A DNA stretch of 64,000 nucleotides, from assembly GCF_003244875.1 (NCBI RefSeq), contig NZ_LXXZ01000065.1, forward strand, positions 26,396 to 90,395, given 5' to 3'. Shown piece by piece: positions 38,070-46,778 of this stretch. Each line of letters starts with the position of its first letter. The stretch's first letter is position 1. The notes under the pieces were generated by a model. It was not told where the DNA came from. It did not search any database and saw only the letters and a program-made list of their open reading frames with translations. The position numbers and the translations under genes are program-made. Source of the stretch: Stenotrophomonas sepilia (GTDB lineage: Bacteria > Pseudomonadota > Gammaproteobacteria > Xanthomonadales > Xanthomonadaceae).

Positions 38070-38177
38070 ATGCAAGAGGATCTTGAATTCGGTTGTGAAT
38101 TCGAAGTCGAGATTCTTGCCGGCCGCAGTAGGCCTCATGTTGAGGTGACAGAGGAGCCTGCCTGGAGCAAGGTTTAG
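38070..38177 (+). CDS. Short acidic open frame (35 codons)
   Basis: MQEDLEFGCEFEVEILAGRS to EEPAWSKV, very acidic, with GGGGCGGGCG before the ATG. It may be a small immunity remnant or the end of a degraded gene. No family is recognised and it may not be a real gene. Confidence 0.3.
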   Translation: MQEDLEFGCEFEVEILAGRSRPHVEVTEEPAWSKV

Positions 38178-38204
38178 TTTCGTGGCGAGTTTGGATAGAG
38201 GATA

Positions 38205-39086
38205 ATGAAAGTAAGGATTGAACCCACCTTCGGCAGCGCCGTCGGTGAAGCGGTGCAGAGCACAGATGCAACCTCAGATGGGTTGAGCGAGAAGGAAGCA
38301 CTGGCGATCGTGGTAGGTGACAGGTTCCGCGCCTATCTCCGTCACTGGAGGCTGTACGAAGCAAGCGGCAGGGCGCCAAGGCGATGGAACTGGCCGGCAT
38401 TCCTGTTCTCGTCACTCTGGTTCTTCTTCCGGCGCATGCATGCGTGGGGCGCGATCTGGTTCATCCTTTCGCCGTTGCTGATGACCACCTTCGTGCTGCT
38501 GGGGCTGCCATGGTTGTCCTTGCTCTCTTTCCTGGTGTTTCGCGTACTTGCAGGAATTCTGGCGAATCCGCTGTACCTGTCGCATTGCCGAAGGATTGTC
38601 CGCAAGGTTGATGCCGAGCATCGCGGGGCACATCGGCGGCACCTTGAGCTGCAGAAGGCTGGTGGTGTCAGCTACACCGCTCTGGTGATCGCCTTGGCGG
38701 TAACGGCCTCACAGAACACCCTGATCAAACTGATCGTTGGTTCGATATCAGAGCCAACGCCCACGCAGTCTGCTGTGCACGTGGCGGCGAACCCGCCGTA
38801 TCTGCCGGACCCGCAGATGGAGGAAGCAGAGCGGGTGGCGTACCAGGAGCAAATGCGTGCGATCACAATGACGGCGTGGCCAGCAGGTGTCCCCATCGAG
38901 GGCAATGCCTGCATTGTCGAGCTGCGACTGGCGCCCCCGGGGCGAGTGCTGGAGGCCAATGTTCTGGAGCCGTGCACGTTGAACGACGCCCAACGCGAGA
39001 TGATGCTGGGTGAAATCAGGCGCACGGACTTCACGATCGAGGGGAAGATGCGGTTCTTCAACCGGCATACCCTCATTGGATTGTGA
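38205..39086 (+). CDS. DUF2628 membrane protein with a TonB/TolA-like C-terminal domain
   Basis: 293 residues. The N-terminal half has RRWNWPAFLFSSLWFFFRRM and helices WGAIWFILSPLLMTTFVLLG and LSLLSFLVFRVLAGILANPLY, the DUF2628 pattern of a small inner-membrane protein. A further hydrophobic segment near residue 165 precedes a periplasmic part. Its last 80 residues (ACIVELRLAPPGRVLEANVLEPCTL) resemble the TolA/TonB C-terminal fold that contacts outer-membrane partners. The combination is unusual. Ribosome binding site AGAGGAT. GC content is back to the chromosomal level, so it may be a resident gene trapped among CDI modules. Confidence 0.65.
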   Translation: MKVRIEPTFGSAVGEAVQSTDATSDGLSEKEALAIVVGDRFRAYLRHWRLYEASGRAPRRWNWPAFLFSSLWFFFRRMHAWGAIWFILSPLLMTTFVLLGLPWLSLLSFLVFRVLAGILANPLYLSHCRRIVRKVDAEHRGAHRRHLELQKAGGVSYTALVIALAVTASQNTLIKLIVGSISEPTPTQSAVHVAANPPYLPDPQMEEAERVAYQEQMRAITMTAWPAGVPIEGNACIVELRLAPPGRVLEANVLEPCTLNDAQREMMLGEIRRTDFTIEGKMRFFNRHTLIGL

Positions 39087-39141
39087 TCGCTGACATCCGG
39101 CGAGAGTCGCTCTGGAAATGGTGCATGCAGGGAGATTATTG

Positions 39142-39396
39142 GTGAAAGAACAGCTCTTGACGATCGAGGAAGCTTACATGGCGATGTTCTACTTCCTCCA
39201 GATCGACTATTCCCGCGGCCCCAGCGATGAGATCGGGGGGCTGCTGGGTTCACTTGGCTGGAGTCTTAAGGAGGATCGAAGCCCCACGGATCCAGGTGCG
39301 TGGGAGGACTGGTTGGACGCGGTGAGAGCGTCCATGGGGAACAGCGAGGAGGGCATAAAGGATATGAGTGCTACCTACACTGATCTGAAGCGGTAG
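39142..39396 (+). CDS. Single-unit CDI immunity protein, paralogue of 37545-38024
   Basis: 84 residues starting MKEQLLTIEEAYMAMFYFLQ. EEAYMAMFYFLQIDYSRGPSD, GGLLGSLGWSL and DPGAWEDWLDAVRAS match each half of the duplicated protein. The GTG at 39142 is chosen because AGGGAG lies seven bases upstream; an ATG 24 bases earlier lacks this. It stands without an adjacent toxin fragment, so it is an orphan immunity gene. Confidence 0.65.
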   Translation: MKEQLLTIEEAYMAMFYFLQIDYSRGPSDEIGGLLGSLGWSLKEDRSPTDPGAWEDWLDAVRASMGNSEEGIKDMSATYTDLKR

Positions 39397-39539
39397 CCGG
39401 ATTGTTGCGAGCTCCCATGGGTAAGGTGGGCAGGGGTAGTCCGTATGAATCAGGAATTCTTCAGGACAGAAATGAAGCCGAAGACGAAAGTGGCCATGCC
39501 GAGTCATGAAGCTGTTGGCTTCAGATTGATGGTTCGATA

Positions 39540-39932
39540 ATGAGCATTTCGCTGTTTCTGGAAGTCGAAGCCGGTGCCGATCTGGGTGGCGTGCTGCACG
39601 CCCTGGATTCGATCCAGGCCGAGTACTCCGACGGTACTGACGGTCTGCGTGGATATCTTCCAGCATCCAACACTGGCTTCGGGTTCGGCATCGTCGACCC
39701 GCCGGAAGCTGTCGTAGCGGAAGGGATTGAGGCCTCGTGGCAGGTGGGCCTGCTCGGCTCGTTTCATTTCCGCGCGAGCGGGTTTGAACGTGCCTGGGAG
39801 GAAATATGCCACTTCATCAAGCGTTACGCCGCGACGTGCGAGTTCCAGTTTGTGCTCTCCTTCCAGTTCGAGAGCGTCTATGCGGCAAGTCTCGGGAAGG
39901 CTCTGGTCTTCCCGGGGCCTGTTGCCCTGTAA
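39540..39932 (+). CDS. Hypothetical immunity-like protein
   Basis: 130 residues starting MSISLFLEVEAGADLGGVLH. An alternating beta-strand/helix pattern, high aromatic content (FHFRASGFERAWEEI, EFQFVLSFQFESVYAAS) and a net negative charge fit small immunity proteins. No family is recognised. The ribosome binding site is poor. It is the last member of the accessory island before the chemoreceptor; the 140 bases before it hold nothing recognisable. Confidence 0.55.
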   Translation: MSISLFLEVEAGADLGGVLHALDSIQAEYSDGTDGLRGYLPASNTGFGFGIVDPPEAVVAEGIEASWQVGLLGSFHFRASGFERAWEEICHFIKRYAATCEFQFVLSFQFESVYAASLGKALVFPGPVAL

Positions 39933-40063
39933 TGCCAGATAGCGGGGCGGCAGGCCCCGGCCTTATCCTATTCTCGGTACACGTGGCGATATGCCTTCTG
40001 GATATAACGCCCTCGTGGGTCGCCCGCTTTCACACCTGTCTGCACAGTTCCAGAGTTTTGGAT

Positions 40064-40111
40064 CGATATAATAATATCGCCCTATAAAGTTTCCCTTGCC
40101 TGCGCCGCCAT
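40064..40111 (+). promoter_or_regulatory. FliA (sigma-28)-type promoter plus palindrome
   Basis: TAAAGTTT (40085-40092), an exact match to the flagellar sigma -35, is followed 11 bases later by GCCGCCAT (40104-40111; consensus GCCGATAA). Just upstream is the palindrome CGATAT-AATA-ATATCG (40064-40079). This fits a chemotaxis gene switched on with flagella. Confidence 0.6.
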
Positions 40112-40142
40112 CGATCATACGGCCATGATCAAGGGAATTGAG

Positions 40143-42365
40143 ATGCTCGCCTTACGCAACCTCCGAGTGGGATCCCGGCTGGGTGCCGGGTTCGGTTTGC
40201 TGCTGCTGTTCATCGTGGCCATCGTCGGCCTGGCGCTGTACGGAAACCATCTGAAGTCTGCCCAGTTCTCGAAAGTGGTGGACGTCAACATGGTGAAGAT
40301 GCGGCTGTTGAACGAGATGCTGGATACCAACAACGCAGTGTTGATGCACCGCAGGCTGATGGTGATCAAGCGCGGCGAGGATTTCGACAAGGATTATCAG
40401 AAAGCGCAGGAGCTGTCGCAGACCTACGATGGTATCTGGGCCAAGTACATCAAGATTCCACGCGACGCCACCGGCGATGCCCTGGTTGCGAAAATCGACG
40501 CGGCACGCAAGGCGACAGACGCCTCCACCCAGCATCTGCACGAGCGCATGAAGGCGGGTGATTTTGACGGTGCGGCCAAGGAACTGCTCGCCGAGCACGG
40601 ACTGGCTACCGCATGGAACGAGACGATCTCGACCCTGCTGCGGCATCAGGAGACACTGACCGCGCGCAGCCGCGAGGAATACCGTTCAACCGAATCCTGG
40701 ACCGGCACGCTGTCGATCGTGTTCGGCGTGCTGAGCCTGATACTGGGCTCGCTGGCCGCGTGGGCCATCACCCGCAGCCTGACCCGCCCGCTGGAAGGTG
40801 CGGTGAAGCTGGCCGACGGCATCGCCAACGGGCGGCTGGACAACAGCATCGACGCGTCCGGCAACGATGAGGTGACGCAGCTGCTCAGGTCGATGCAGCA
40901 CATGCAGGCGCAGTTGCAGTCGGTGATGGCGGCGCAGGGCGAGTTGGCCCGTCAGCACGATGCAGGCAGCCTCAGCTATCGCATGGACGAAGGTGCCTTC
41001 CCCGGCGACTACGGGCGCATGGTGCACGAGACGAATGCGCTGGTCGGCTCGCACGTGCAGGTGCAGAACCGGCTGATCGAAGTGATGAAGCATTACGCCC
41101 GTGGCGACCTGTCGGTGGACATGGATCCGCTGCCGGGCGAGAAGGCGGCGATCACCCAGGCAATGGACGAGACCAAGACCAGCCTGTCGGCGATCAACAG
41201 CGAGATCCGCCGGTTGGCGACAGCGGCCGCGGCAGGCGACTTCAGCCTGCGCGGTGACGAAGGTCGCTTCGCCTACGATTTCCGCGACATGGTGGCCGGG
41301 CTCAATCGTCTGATGCAGACCACCGACGAGAACCTGGTACAGGTGTCGACGCTGCTGCAGGCTATTTCGCGCGGTGACCTCACCGTACGCATGCAAGGTG
41401 ATTTCCACGGCGTGTTCGCCCGCATGCGCGATGACTGCAACGCCACCGTCGATCAGCTCAAGCAGATTGTCGGCCGCATCCAGTCCAGTGCGTCCAGCAT
41501 CAACCTGGCAGCGGGCGAGATTGCCTCGGGCAACACCGATCTGTCGCGGCGTACCGAGCAGCAGGCGGCGAACCTGGAAGAGACGGCGGCGTCGATGGAG
41601 GAACTGACCTCCACCGTGAAGCAGAACGCCGAGCACGCACGCCAGGCCAACCAGCTCGCCATCGGCGCGCACAGTGTCGCGTCACAGGGCGGCGAGGTGG
41701 TCGGCCAGGTGGTCACCACGATGTCGGCCATCGAAGCCTCGTCGAAGAAGATCGCCGAGATCATCAGCGTCATCGACGGCATCGCCTTCCAGACCAACAT
41801 CCTGGCCTTGAACGCGGCGGTGGAAGCCGCGCGTGCCGGCGAGCAGGGCAGGGGCTTTGCGGTGGTGGCCAGTGAGGTGCGCACGCTGGCACAGCGCTCG
41901 GCCGGTGCGGCCAAGGAGATCAAGGGCCTGATCGAGGATTCGGTCGGCAAGGTCGCCGATGGATCGGCGCTGGTCCGCCAGGCAGGCACCACAATGGGCG
42001 AGATCGTGGCGTCGGTGCAGCGCGTGACCGACATCATGGCCGAGATCTCTGCCGCGTCGCAGGAGCAGAGCTCGGGCATCGAACAGGTCAACCAGGCGGT
42101 GGTGCAGATGGACGAGACCACGCAGCAGAATGCGGCGCTGGTGGAAGGAGCCAGCGCGGCGGCACGCTCCATGGCGGAGCAGGCCAACCTGCTGGCCGAG
42201 GCGGTATCGGTGTTCCGCACCGGTGCGGCAACCGCGGTTGCAGCCGTGCGTCCGGCCCTGGCTGCGGTGGCCGCGACGGTTACTCCGGTGCGCAGGCCGG
42301 CGGCACTGTCGCCGCGCATCGAGCCGACACTGGCGGCCAATGCCGGTGGTTGGGAAGAGTTCTAG
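40143..42365 (+). CDS. Methyl-accepting chemotaxis protein
   Basis: 740 residues. TM1 (about 12-33, [19 protein letters not shown]), a four-helix periplasmic sensor to about 185, TM2 ([20 protein letters not shown]), a HAMP domain and an additional HAMP-like stretch, then the signalling hairpin [20 protein letters not shown]. It ends in GWEEF, a CheR/CheB-tethering pentapeptide of the xWxxF type, so it is a high-abundance-type receptor. The ligand is unknown. The ATG at 40143 follows AAGGGAATTGAG; an upstream ATG at 40125 is less likely. Confidence 0.92.
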   Translation: MLALRNLRVGSRLGAGFGLLLLFIVAIVGLALYGNHLKSAQFSKVVDVNMVKMRLLNEMLDTNNAVLMHRRLMVIKRGEDFDKDYQKAQELSQTYDGIWAKYIKIPRDATGDALVAKIDAARKATDASTQHLHERMKAGDFDGAAKELLAEHGLATAWNETISTLLRHQETLTARSREEYRSTESWTGTLSIVFGVLSLILGSLAAWAITRSLTRPLEGAVKLADGIANGRLDNSIDASGNDEVTQLLRSMQHMQAQLQSVMAAQGELARQHDAGSLSYRMDEGAFPGDYGRMVHETNALVGSHVQVQNRLIEVMKHYARGDLSVDMDPLPGEKAAITQAMDETKTSLSAINSEIRRLATAAAAGDFSLRGDEGRFAYDFRDMVAGLNRLMQTTDENLVQVSTLLQAISRGDLTVRMQGDFHGVFARMRDDCNATVDQLKQIVGRIQSSASSINLAAGEIASGNTDLSRRTEQQAANLEETAASMEELTSTVKQNAEHARQANQLAIGAHSVASQGGEVVGQVVTTMSAIEASSKKIAEIISVIDGIAFQTNILALNAAVEAARAGEQGRGFAVVASEVRTLAQRSAGAAKEIKGLIEDSVGKVADGSALVRQAGTTMGEIVASVQRVTDIMAEISAASQEQSSGIEQVNQAVVQMDETTQQNAALVEGASAAARSMAEQANLLAEAVSVFRTGAATAVAAVRPALAAVAATVTPVRRPAALSPRIEPTLAANAGGWEEF

Positions 42366-42539
42366 CTGGAACGTGGCATGCCGGTAGGGAGACGGCGCCC
42401 ATTGCGATGGCTGATCGCGATGGGCGCAACTTTCTTCCTGAACGCGCGATGGCCGATGAGGTGGCGGACACGCGCATTTCACTTCCGGTTGCCAACCGCA
42501 GGAGGAAACTTGCGTCATACCGGAACTCAGGAGATGGCC

Positions 42540-42902
42540 ATGAAGACCTCGGCCCGATTGCTTGTGCTGGGCACCCTGCTGGCGGCTTCGTCGGTGGCCG
42601 GCGCGCAGACCTATGGCCCGCGCGATGAGGGACGCAAGTTCAATGACGGCAGCCGCGTGGTCTGCAAGAACGTGGAAGTGCAGCGCAACTCGCGCGATCC
42701 GAACCGCATTGCGGGTACGGCCACGGGTGCAGTGATCGGCGGCCTGCTGGGCAACCAGGTGGGCGGCGGCAATGGCAAGAAGCTCGCTACCGTGGCCGGT
42801 GCCGTGGCCGGTGGTGCGGCCGGTCGCCAGATCCAGGGCAACAGCCAGCAGAAGAACGGCGACCGCGTGGTCGAGCGCCGTTGCGAGCGCGTCTATCGTT
42901 GA
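42540..42902 (+). CDS. Glycine-zipper 2TM surface-antigen-like protein
   Basis: 120 residues. The signal peptide MKTSARLLVLGTLLAASSVAGAQ is followed by a glycine-zipper pair, GTATGAVIGGLLGNQVGGG and VAGAVAGGAAG, as in the Rickettsia 17-kDa antigen family. Two Cys (VVCKNV, RRCERV) could form a disulfide. It probably sits in the outer membrane. The ATG at 42540 has CAGGAG at the right spacing; the ATG six bases earlier is too close to it. Ends in a strong terminator. Confidence 0.8.
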   Translation: MKTSARLLVLGTLLAASSVAGAQTYGPRDEGRKFNDGSRVVCKNVEVQRNSRDPNRIAGTATGAVIGGLLGNQVGGGNGKKLATVAGAVAGGAAGRQIQGNSQQKNGDRVVERRCERVYR

Positions 42903-42948
42903 TCGGTTGCCGACAGCGCCCGTTCCCCCCTTGCACATCGCAGTACTC

Positions 42949-42979
42949 GAACGCCGGCCCCGCGCCGGCGTTCTTCGTT
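42949..42979 (+). terminator. Terminator after the glycine-zipper gene
   Basis: A perfect 10-bp stem GAACGCCGGC/GCCGGCGTTC with a five-base loop, followed by TTCGTT. Confidence 0.85.
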
Positions 42980-43044
42980 CCGGACCTGTATCGCTGACTC
43001 CGGCGTCGTGCCTATACTGCGCCGACTCAACGGATGAATGTCCA

Positions 43045-44421
43045 GTGAACGAATCGGCTCCAGCTCCCCAACCGGCACCGCTCGCAAGGCATGACCCGAT
43101 ACCGGAAGCGACTGCCCATCCCCATCGGGTGCGTGATCGCACCGATGAACTCGAGCTCTTCATTTCGGGCCTGCTGGCGTTTGCGCTGCTGGCCGTGCCG
43201 GGTTATCTGTTCGACGCCTGGGCGCGCAGCAGCCTGCACACCGAAGGCATGTACTTCCAGATGCTCTGGTTCGGTTTCAGCATCAGTGTCGGCATGTGCT
43301 ATGTGCTGGCAGTGGCCTTGATCATCCACCTCACGGTGCGCGGCTACTGGATCGGGCTGATCGGCCTCAGGTCGCATTTCCCCGATGGCATTGACTGGGA
43401 CCGCCTGCCAAGAATGGGGGCGGTCACGCGCGCCTTCCTGCAGGCCCGGGACGGAGGCCTCGATGGCAGCATCGAACGTGCCGACCGGCTGGCGACGATG
43501 CTGTTCTCGACCACCCTGCTTGCCGTACAGACATTGGCGGGCACCCTGGTATTGGCCGTCCTGACGCTTGGTGTGTCGATGGTGATCGGCGCGCTGTCCG
43601 GCGGCGCCGATCATGTCGCCATGCTCGCCCTGTGCACTGTGCTGGCCGCAATGTTGGCGCTGGCTGTTACCCCCGGGATCCTGGAGAAGATCGTGGCGCG
43701 GCGGCAGGCGCGCGGGCAACCCCATGAGCGACCGCAGCGACTGCTGCAGGGCATGCTGGCGGCACTGCAACGGGTTCCGCTGTTGCGCCTGATGCAGACC
43801 ATGCAGCTGACCATGCAGAGCAACCTGCGCTCGCGTTCGTTCATGGCGGCCTACCTGTTCGCGGTGCTGGTAGCGATGCTGCTGGCGGCCGTGCAGGTGA
43901 TGGCGTCGTTGAAGTTCTCGCTGTTCAACCGTTACCAGATCGTCACGGAAGCGGCGGTTGAGCACGGCATGCTGAGTGCGCATTACGAATCGATGCGTTC
44001 GGCGCATGACCAGCTGCTGCCGTACCCGATGATCCCGTCGGACACGATCAGCGGTGCGCAGCTTCGTTTGTTCATTCCGCATCGCCCGCAACGCGACAAT
44101 CCGCTGGCGCGCCAGCATTGCACCGCACTTCCGGACGCGCGCAATGAGGCCACCGGGCAACAGGCCGCCAATGCCGCAGTGGAGTGCCTTTCCCGGCTCT
44201 GGCAGGTCAAGCTGGACGGCGCCCCGGTCGACCTGCATGGCTTCGTGCCCATGGAGCGGCGTGACCTGGATATGCGCGGCCTGGTGGGGTACCTGCCTAC
44301 CCGGGGGCTCGCACCCGGACGCCATGACCTGGAACTGGTGTGGAATGCTGCAGGCGGCGAGCGGGGGGCCGGACGGCGCCGCGCGTTCCGCATCCCGTTC
44401 TGGTATGCCCCGGATCCATAA
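43045..44421 (+). CDS. Multi-pass membrane protein of unknown function
   Basis: 458 residues from a GTG start (MNESAPAPQPAP). TM helices occur near 40 (ELFISGLLAFALLAVPGYLF), 75, 160 (STTLLAVQTLAGTLVLAVL), 185 and 280. A C-terminal periplasmic part contains CTALPDARNEATGQQ, AVECLSRLW and a beta-rich end. Two lone Cys there may pair. I do not recognise a family. The frame continues upstream without a better start, and the terminator at 42949 excludes the longer forms. Confidence 0.65.
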   Translation: MNESAPAPQPAPLARHDPIPEATAHPHRVRDRTDELELFISGLLAFALLAVPGYLFDAWARSSLHTEGMYFQMLWFGFSISVGMCYVLAVALIIHLTVRGYWIGLIGLRSHFPDGIDWDRLPRMGAVTRAFLQARDGGLDGSIERADRLATMLFSTTLLAVQTLAGTLVLAVLTLGVSMVIGALSGGADHVAMLALCTVLAAMLALAVTPGILEKIVARRQARGQPHERPQRLLQGMLAALQRVPLLRLMQTMQLTMQSNLRSRSFMAAYLFAVLVAMLLAAVQVMASLKFSLFNRYQIVTEAAVEHGMLSAHYESMRSAHDQLLPYPMIPSDTISGAQLRLFIPHRPQRDNPLARQHCTALPDARNEATGQQAANAAVECLSRLWQVKLDGAPVDLHGFVPMERRDLDMRGLVGYLPTRGLAPGRHDLELVWNAAGGERGAGRRRAFRIPFWYAPDP

Positions 44422-44472
44422 ACGATGGATCAAAGCGGCCATGCCGCGCCGCTTGAACAGGCCGCTTACGAC

Positions 44473-45594
44473 TTAATTCCCTCCGTCCCCTTTTTTGGCG
44501 AGGAGGCGCCAGGTGGCGAGGCTACCGTAGAGCAGCAGCAGGACGGTGAGGGTGATCAGTTCGTGGCTGATGTCGGCCAGGCGGGCGTCCATCTGGTTCA
44601 GGCGCACCATCAGGTTGATGCCCGAGGTGGTCGGCAGCAGCTGTGCCAGCCAGACCAGCGGTTGCGGCGTCATCACCGCCGGCCACGACAGGTTGGCCAG
44701 GAAAAACAGCGGGATGGAGGTGGCGATGATGTACTGGAAGGCGCGCTCGCGGGTGCGGAAGAAGCTGCCGACGAACAGGCCGAAGACCACGGTGGTGGCG
44801 ATGAACAAGGTGCCGCCCAGCAGCTGGCCCATCGGGTTGCCGCCGCGCGGATAGTCCTGCACCCAGGCAGTGAAACCGGCGTACCAGAACAGGCCGAACA
44901 GGCCGATCAGGCCGAAGCCCAACGCCATGCCGGCCAGCGTCGGCAGGTCGAAGCGCAGGCGCCGGCCCAGTGCGAGGCGGCGGCCGCCGAGCAGAACGCC
45001 GATGCCCATCAACAGCGTCTGGTGCACGATCAGCTCGGCCACGCCGGGCACGATGGCGCTGCCATAGCCTTCCTGCGTGTTGTACAGCGGGCGCTGCACC
45101 AGGGTGACCGGCGGTGCCTGCGGCGCACCCATGAAGGCGGCCTGGCCGACCACCGCATCACGCCCGAACGCACCCAGCGCATCAGCTACGCTGCCCAGCA
45201 CCCAACTGGCGCGGCCCAGGTAGGCACCGTTGCCAAGCAATACCAGCTTGGCCGGATGGCCGCGCAGGATGTCGCGCTCCAGGTTGGCCGGGATCACGAC
45301 GATGCCTTCGGCGTGGCCGGCTTCGAGCTGCTGGCGTGCGCTGTCGACGTCCGCCGGTTGCCCGACCACGCGCGCAACGCGCAGTGCGTCGAGCTTGCGC
45401 AGCAGCTCGCGGCTGGTCGCGCTATGGTCTTCGTCCACCACCAGCACCGGCAGGTTGCCGGCCACCTGGTGCCGGTAGGCGGCTGGATAGAAGAACGAAT
45501 ACAGGATCACCGCACCGACCATCACCACGATCGCGTAGCGGTCGCACAGCACCGCCATCAGGGTCTGCTGCAGGCTGCGCCAGAGCATGCTCAT
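44473..45594 (-). CDS. ABC-2 type export permease (second subunit)
   Basis: 373 residues. A first TM helix (AIVVMVGAVILYSFFYP), a long periplasmic loop starting NLPVLVVDEDHSATSREL, then five C-terminal helices (TLAGMALGFGLIGLFGLFWY, IATTVVFGLFVGSFF). This is the YhhJ/YbhR pattern of exporters working with HlyD-type adaptors. It overlaps the first permease by four bases (ATGA) and ends the operon, convergent with the upstream membrane protein. No ATP-binding subunit is encoded in this operon. Confidence 0.85.
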   Translation of the reverse strand: MSMLWRSLQQTLMAVLCDRYAIVVMVGAVILYSFFYPAAYRHQVAGNLPVLVVDEDHSATSRELLRKLDALRVARVVGQPADVDSARQQLEAGHAEGIVVIPANLERDILRGHPAKLVLLGNGAYLGRASWVLGSVADALGAFGRDAVVGQAAFMGAPQAPPVTLVQRPLYNTQEGYGSAIVPGVAELIVHQTLLMGIGVLLGGRRLALGRRLRFDLPTLAGMALGFGLIGLFGLFWYAGFTAWVQDYPRGGNPMGQLLGGTLFIATTVVFGLFVGSFFRTRERAFQYIIATSIPLFFLANLSWPAVMTPQPLVWLAQLLPTTSGINLMVRLNQMDARLADISHELITLTVLLLLYGSLATWRLLAKKGDGGN

Positions 45595-46778
45595 GCGTCA
45601 GCCCCTGCGGATTGTGCGGCGGCAGGCGTGCGTGCAAAGGCGATCAGGCGCAGGCCGCCGATGCCACCGGCCACCACCGTCATCAACAGCAGCGTAGCCA
45701 GCGGCCATGCCGAAACCTGCAGCGGCGAGCCGATGAACTGCTGCTGGGTCTGCAGCTTGATGTAGGCGCTCAATGGCAGCAGCTGGTGCCAGACGCGGGT
45801 AAACAACGGCCCGTCCAGCACCGGGAAGGTGGCACTGGAAAACGCCAGTGCGGTGCCGATGCTCAGACCCACCGCGGACAGTGCGGTACCCATGTCGCGG
45901 GTGACGCCGACGAAAAACAACGCGTAGGTGGCCGTGGCCAGGTAGAACAGGGGCTGTGCGAGCAGCAGCAGGAGCACGCTGCCGGCCACACCATCGCCGC
46001 GCAGCCAGGCCAGGTAGCCGATGCCGAGCGCGCCATACAGCGAGAACAGCAGGAGGTACGGCGCGACCTTGCCGGCGATCGCCGACCACGGCGTGCGAGC
46101 CAGCCAGGCGGGCAGGGTGCCATCGCGGATCTCGCGGCCGAGGCTGCCGGCCACCGCAAGTGCCAGTACCAGTGACAGCACCGCCGGGAAGATCAGTGGC
46201 AGCAGGAACAATTCGTAGCTGCGCGCCGGGTTGTAGAGGATGTCCGACTGCACCGCGATCGGCGCCGCGCGCAGCTTGCCCGGGCCAACCTGCAGGCCGA
46301 TGCGCTCGCGCAGCAGGCGTGCGTTCCATGCGGAAACCGCGTCGCCGATGTCGCGCGACGCCGACTGGCCGGTGGTCATGTAGGTGGCGTTGTAATAGGC
46401 GAACACCGTGCCCTGGCGCCCACGCAGCGCCTGCCGGGTGACATCGCGCGGCACCAGCACGATGGCGAACACGTCCAGGCTGCGCAGCTGCGATCGTGCC
46501 TCCTCCAGGTCCGCTGGTTGGCTGGCGACGCGTACGCCGGGACTGGCGTCGAGCATGCGCAGCAGCAGGCGGCTGTCACTGCTGTGGTCAAGGTCGACCA
46601 CAGCAATCGGGATATCGCGCATCACCGACGGCGTGAACATCCATGCCATCACGACCAGCATCAGCAGTGGCAGCACGGTGACCAGCAGCAGGTCGGCACG
46701 GTTGCCGCGCAGCGACTGCAGCTCGCGCCGCCACGAAGCGGCGAAGCCGTTGCGGTCCGGGCTCAGTGCTGGGGCCAT
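45591..46778 (-). CDS. ABC-2 type export permease (first subunit)
   Basis: 395 residues. Cytoplasmic N terminus, TM helix (LLLVTVLPLLMLVVMAWMF), a periplasmic loop with DIPIAVVDLDHSSDSRLL, then a helix bundle (FPAVLSLVLALAVAGSLG and others). The loop core VVDxDHS(A)xSR is shared with the next gene, showing that the two permeases are paralogues and probably form a heterodimer. Start at 46778 overlaps the adaptor gene by 16 bases. Confidence 0.85.
   Translation of the reverse strand: MAPALSPDRNGFAASWRRELQSLRGNRADLLLVTVLPLLMLVVMAWMFTPSVMRDIPIAVVDLDHSSDSRLLLRMLDASPGVRVASQPADLEEARSQLRSLDVFAIVLVPRDVTRQALRGRQGTVFAYYNATYMTTGQSASRDIGDAVSAWNARLLRERIGLQVGPGKLRAAPIAVQSDILYNPARSYELFLLPLIFPAVLSLVLALAVAGSLGREIRDGTLPAWLARTPWSAIAGKVAPYLLLFSLYGALGIGYLAWLRGDGVAGSVLLLLLAQPLFYLATATYALFFVGVTRDMGTALSAVGLSIGTALAFSSATFPVLDGPLFTRVWHQLLPLSAYIKLQTQQQFIGSPLQVSAWPLATLLLMTVVAGGIGGLRLIAFARTPAAAQSAGADA

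Noticed and set aside
38384..38611. Alternative-frame ORFs inside the DUF2628 gene
   Set aside because: The main frame has proper membrane helices and a ribosome binding site; the others are shadows.
39397..39539. A 30-codon frame (MGKVGRGSPYESG...) between immunity-like genes
   Set aside because: Too short, no family, poor ribosome binding site.
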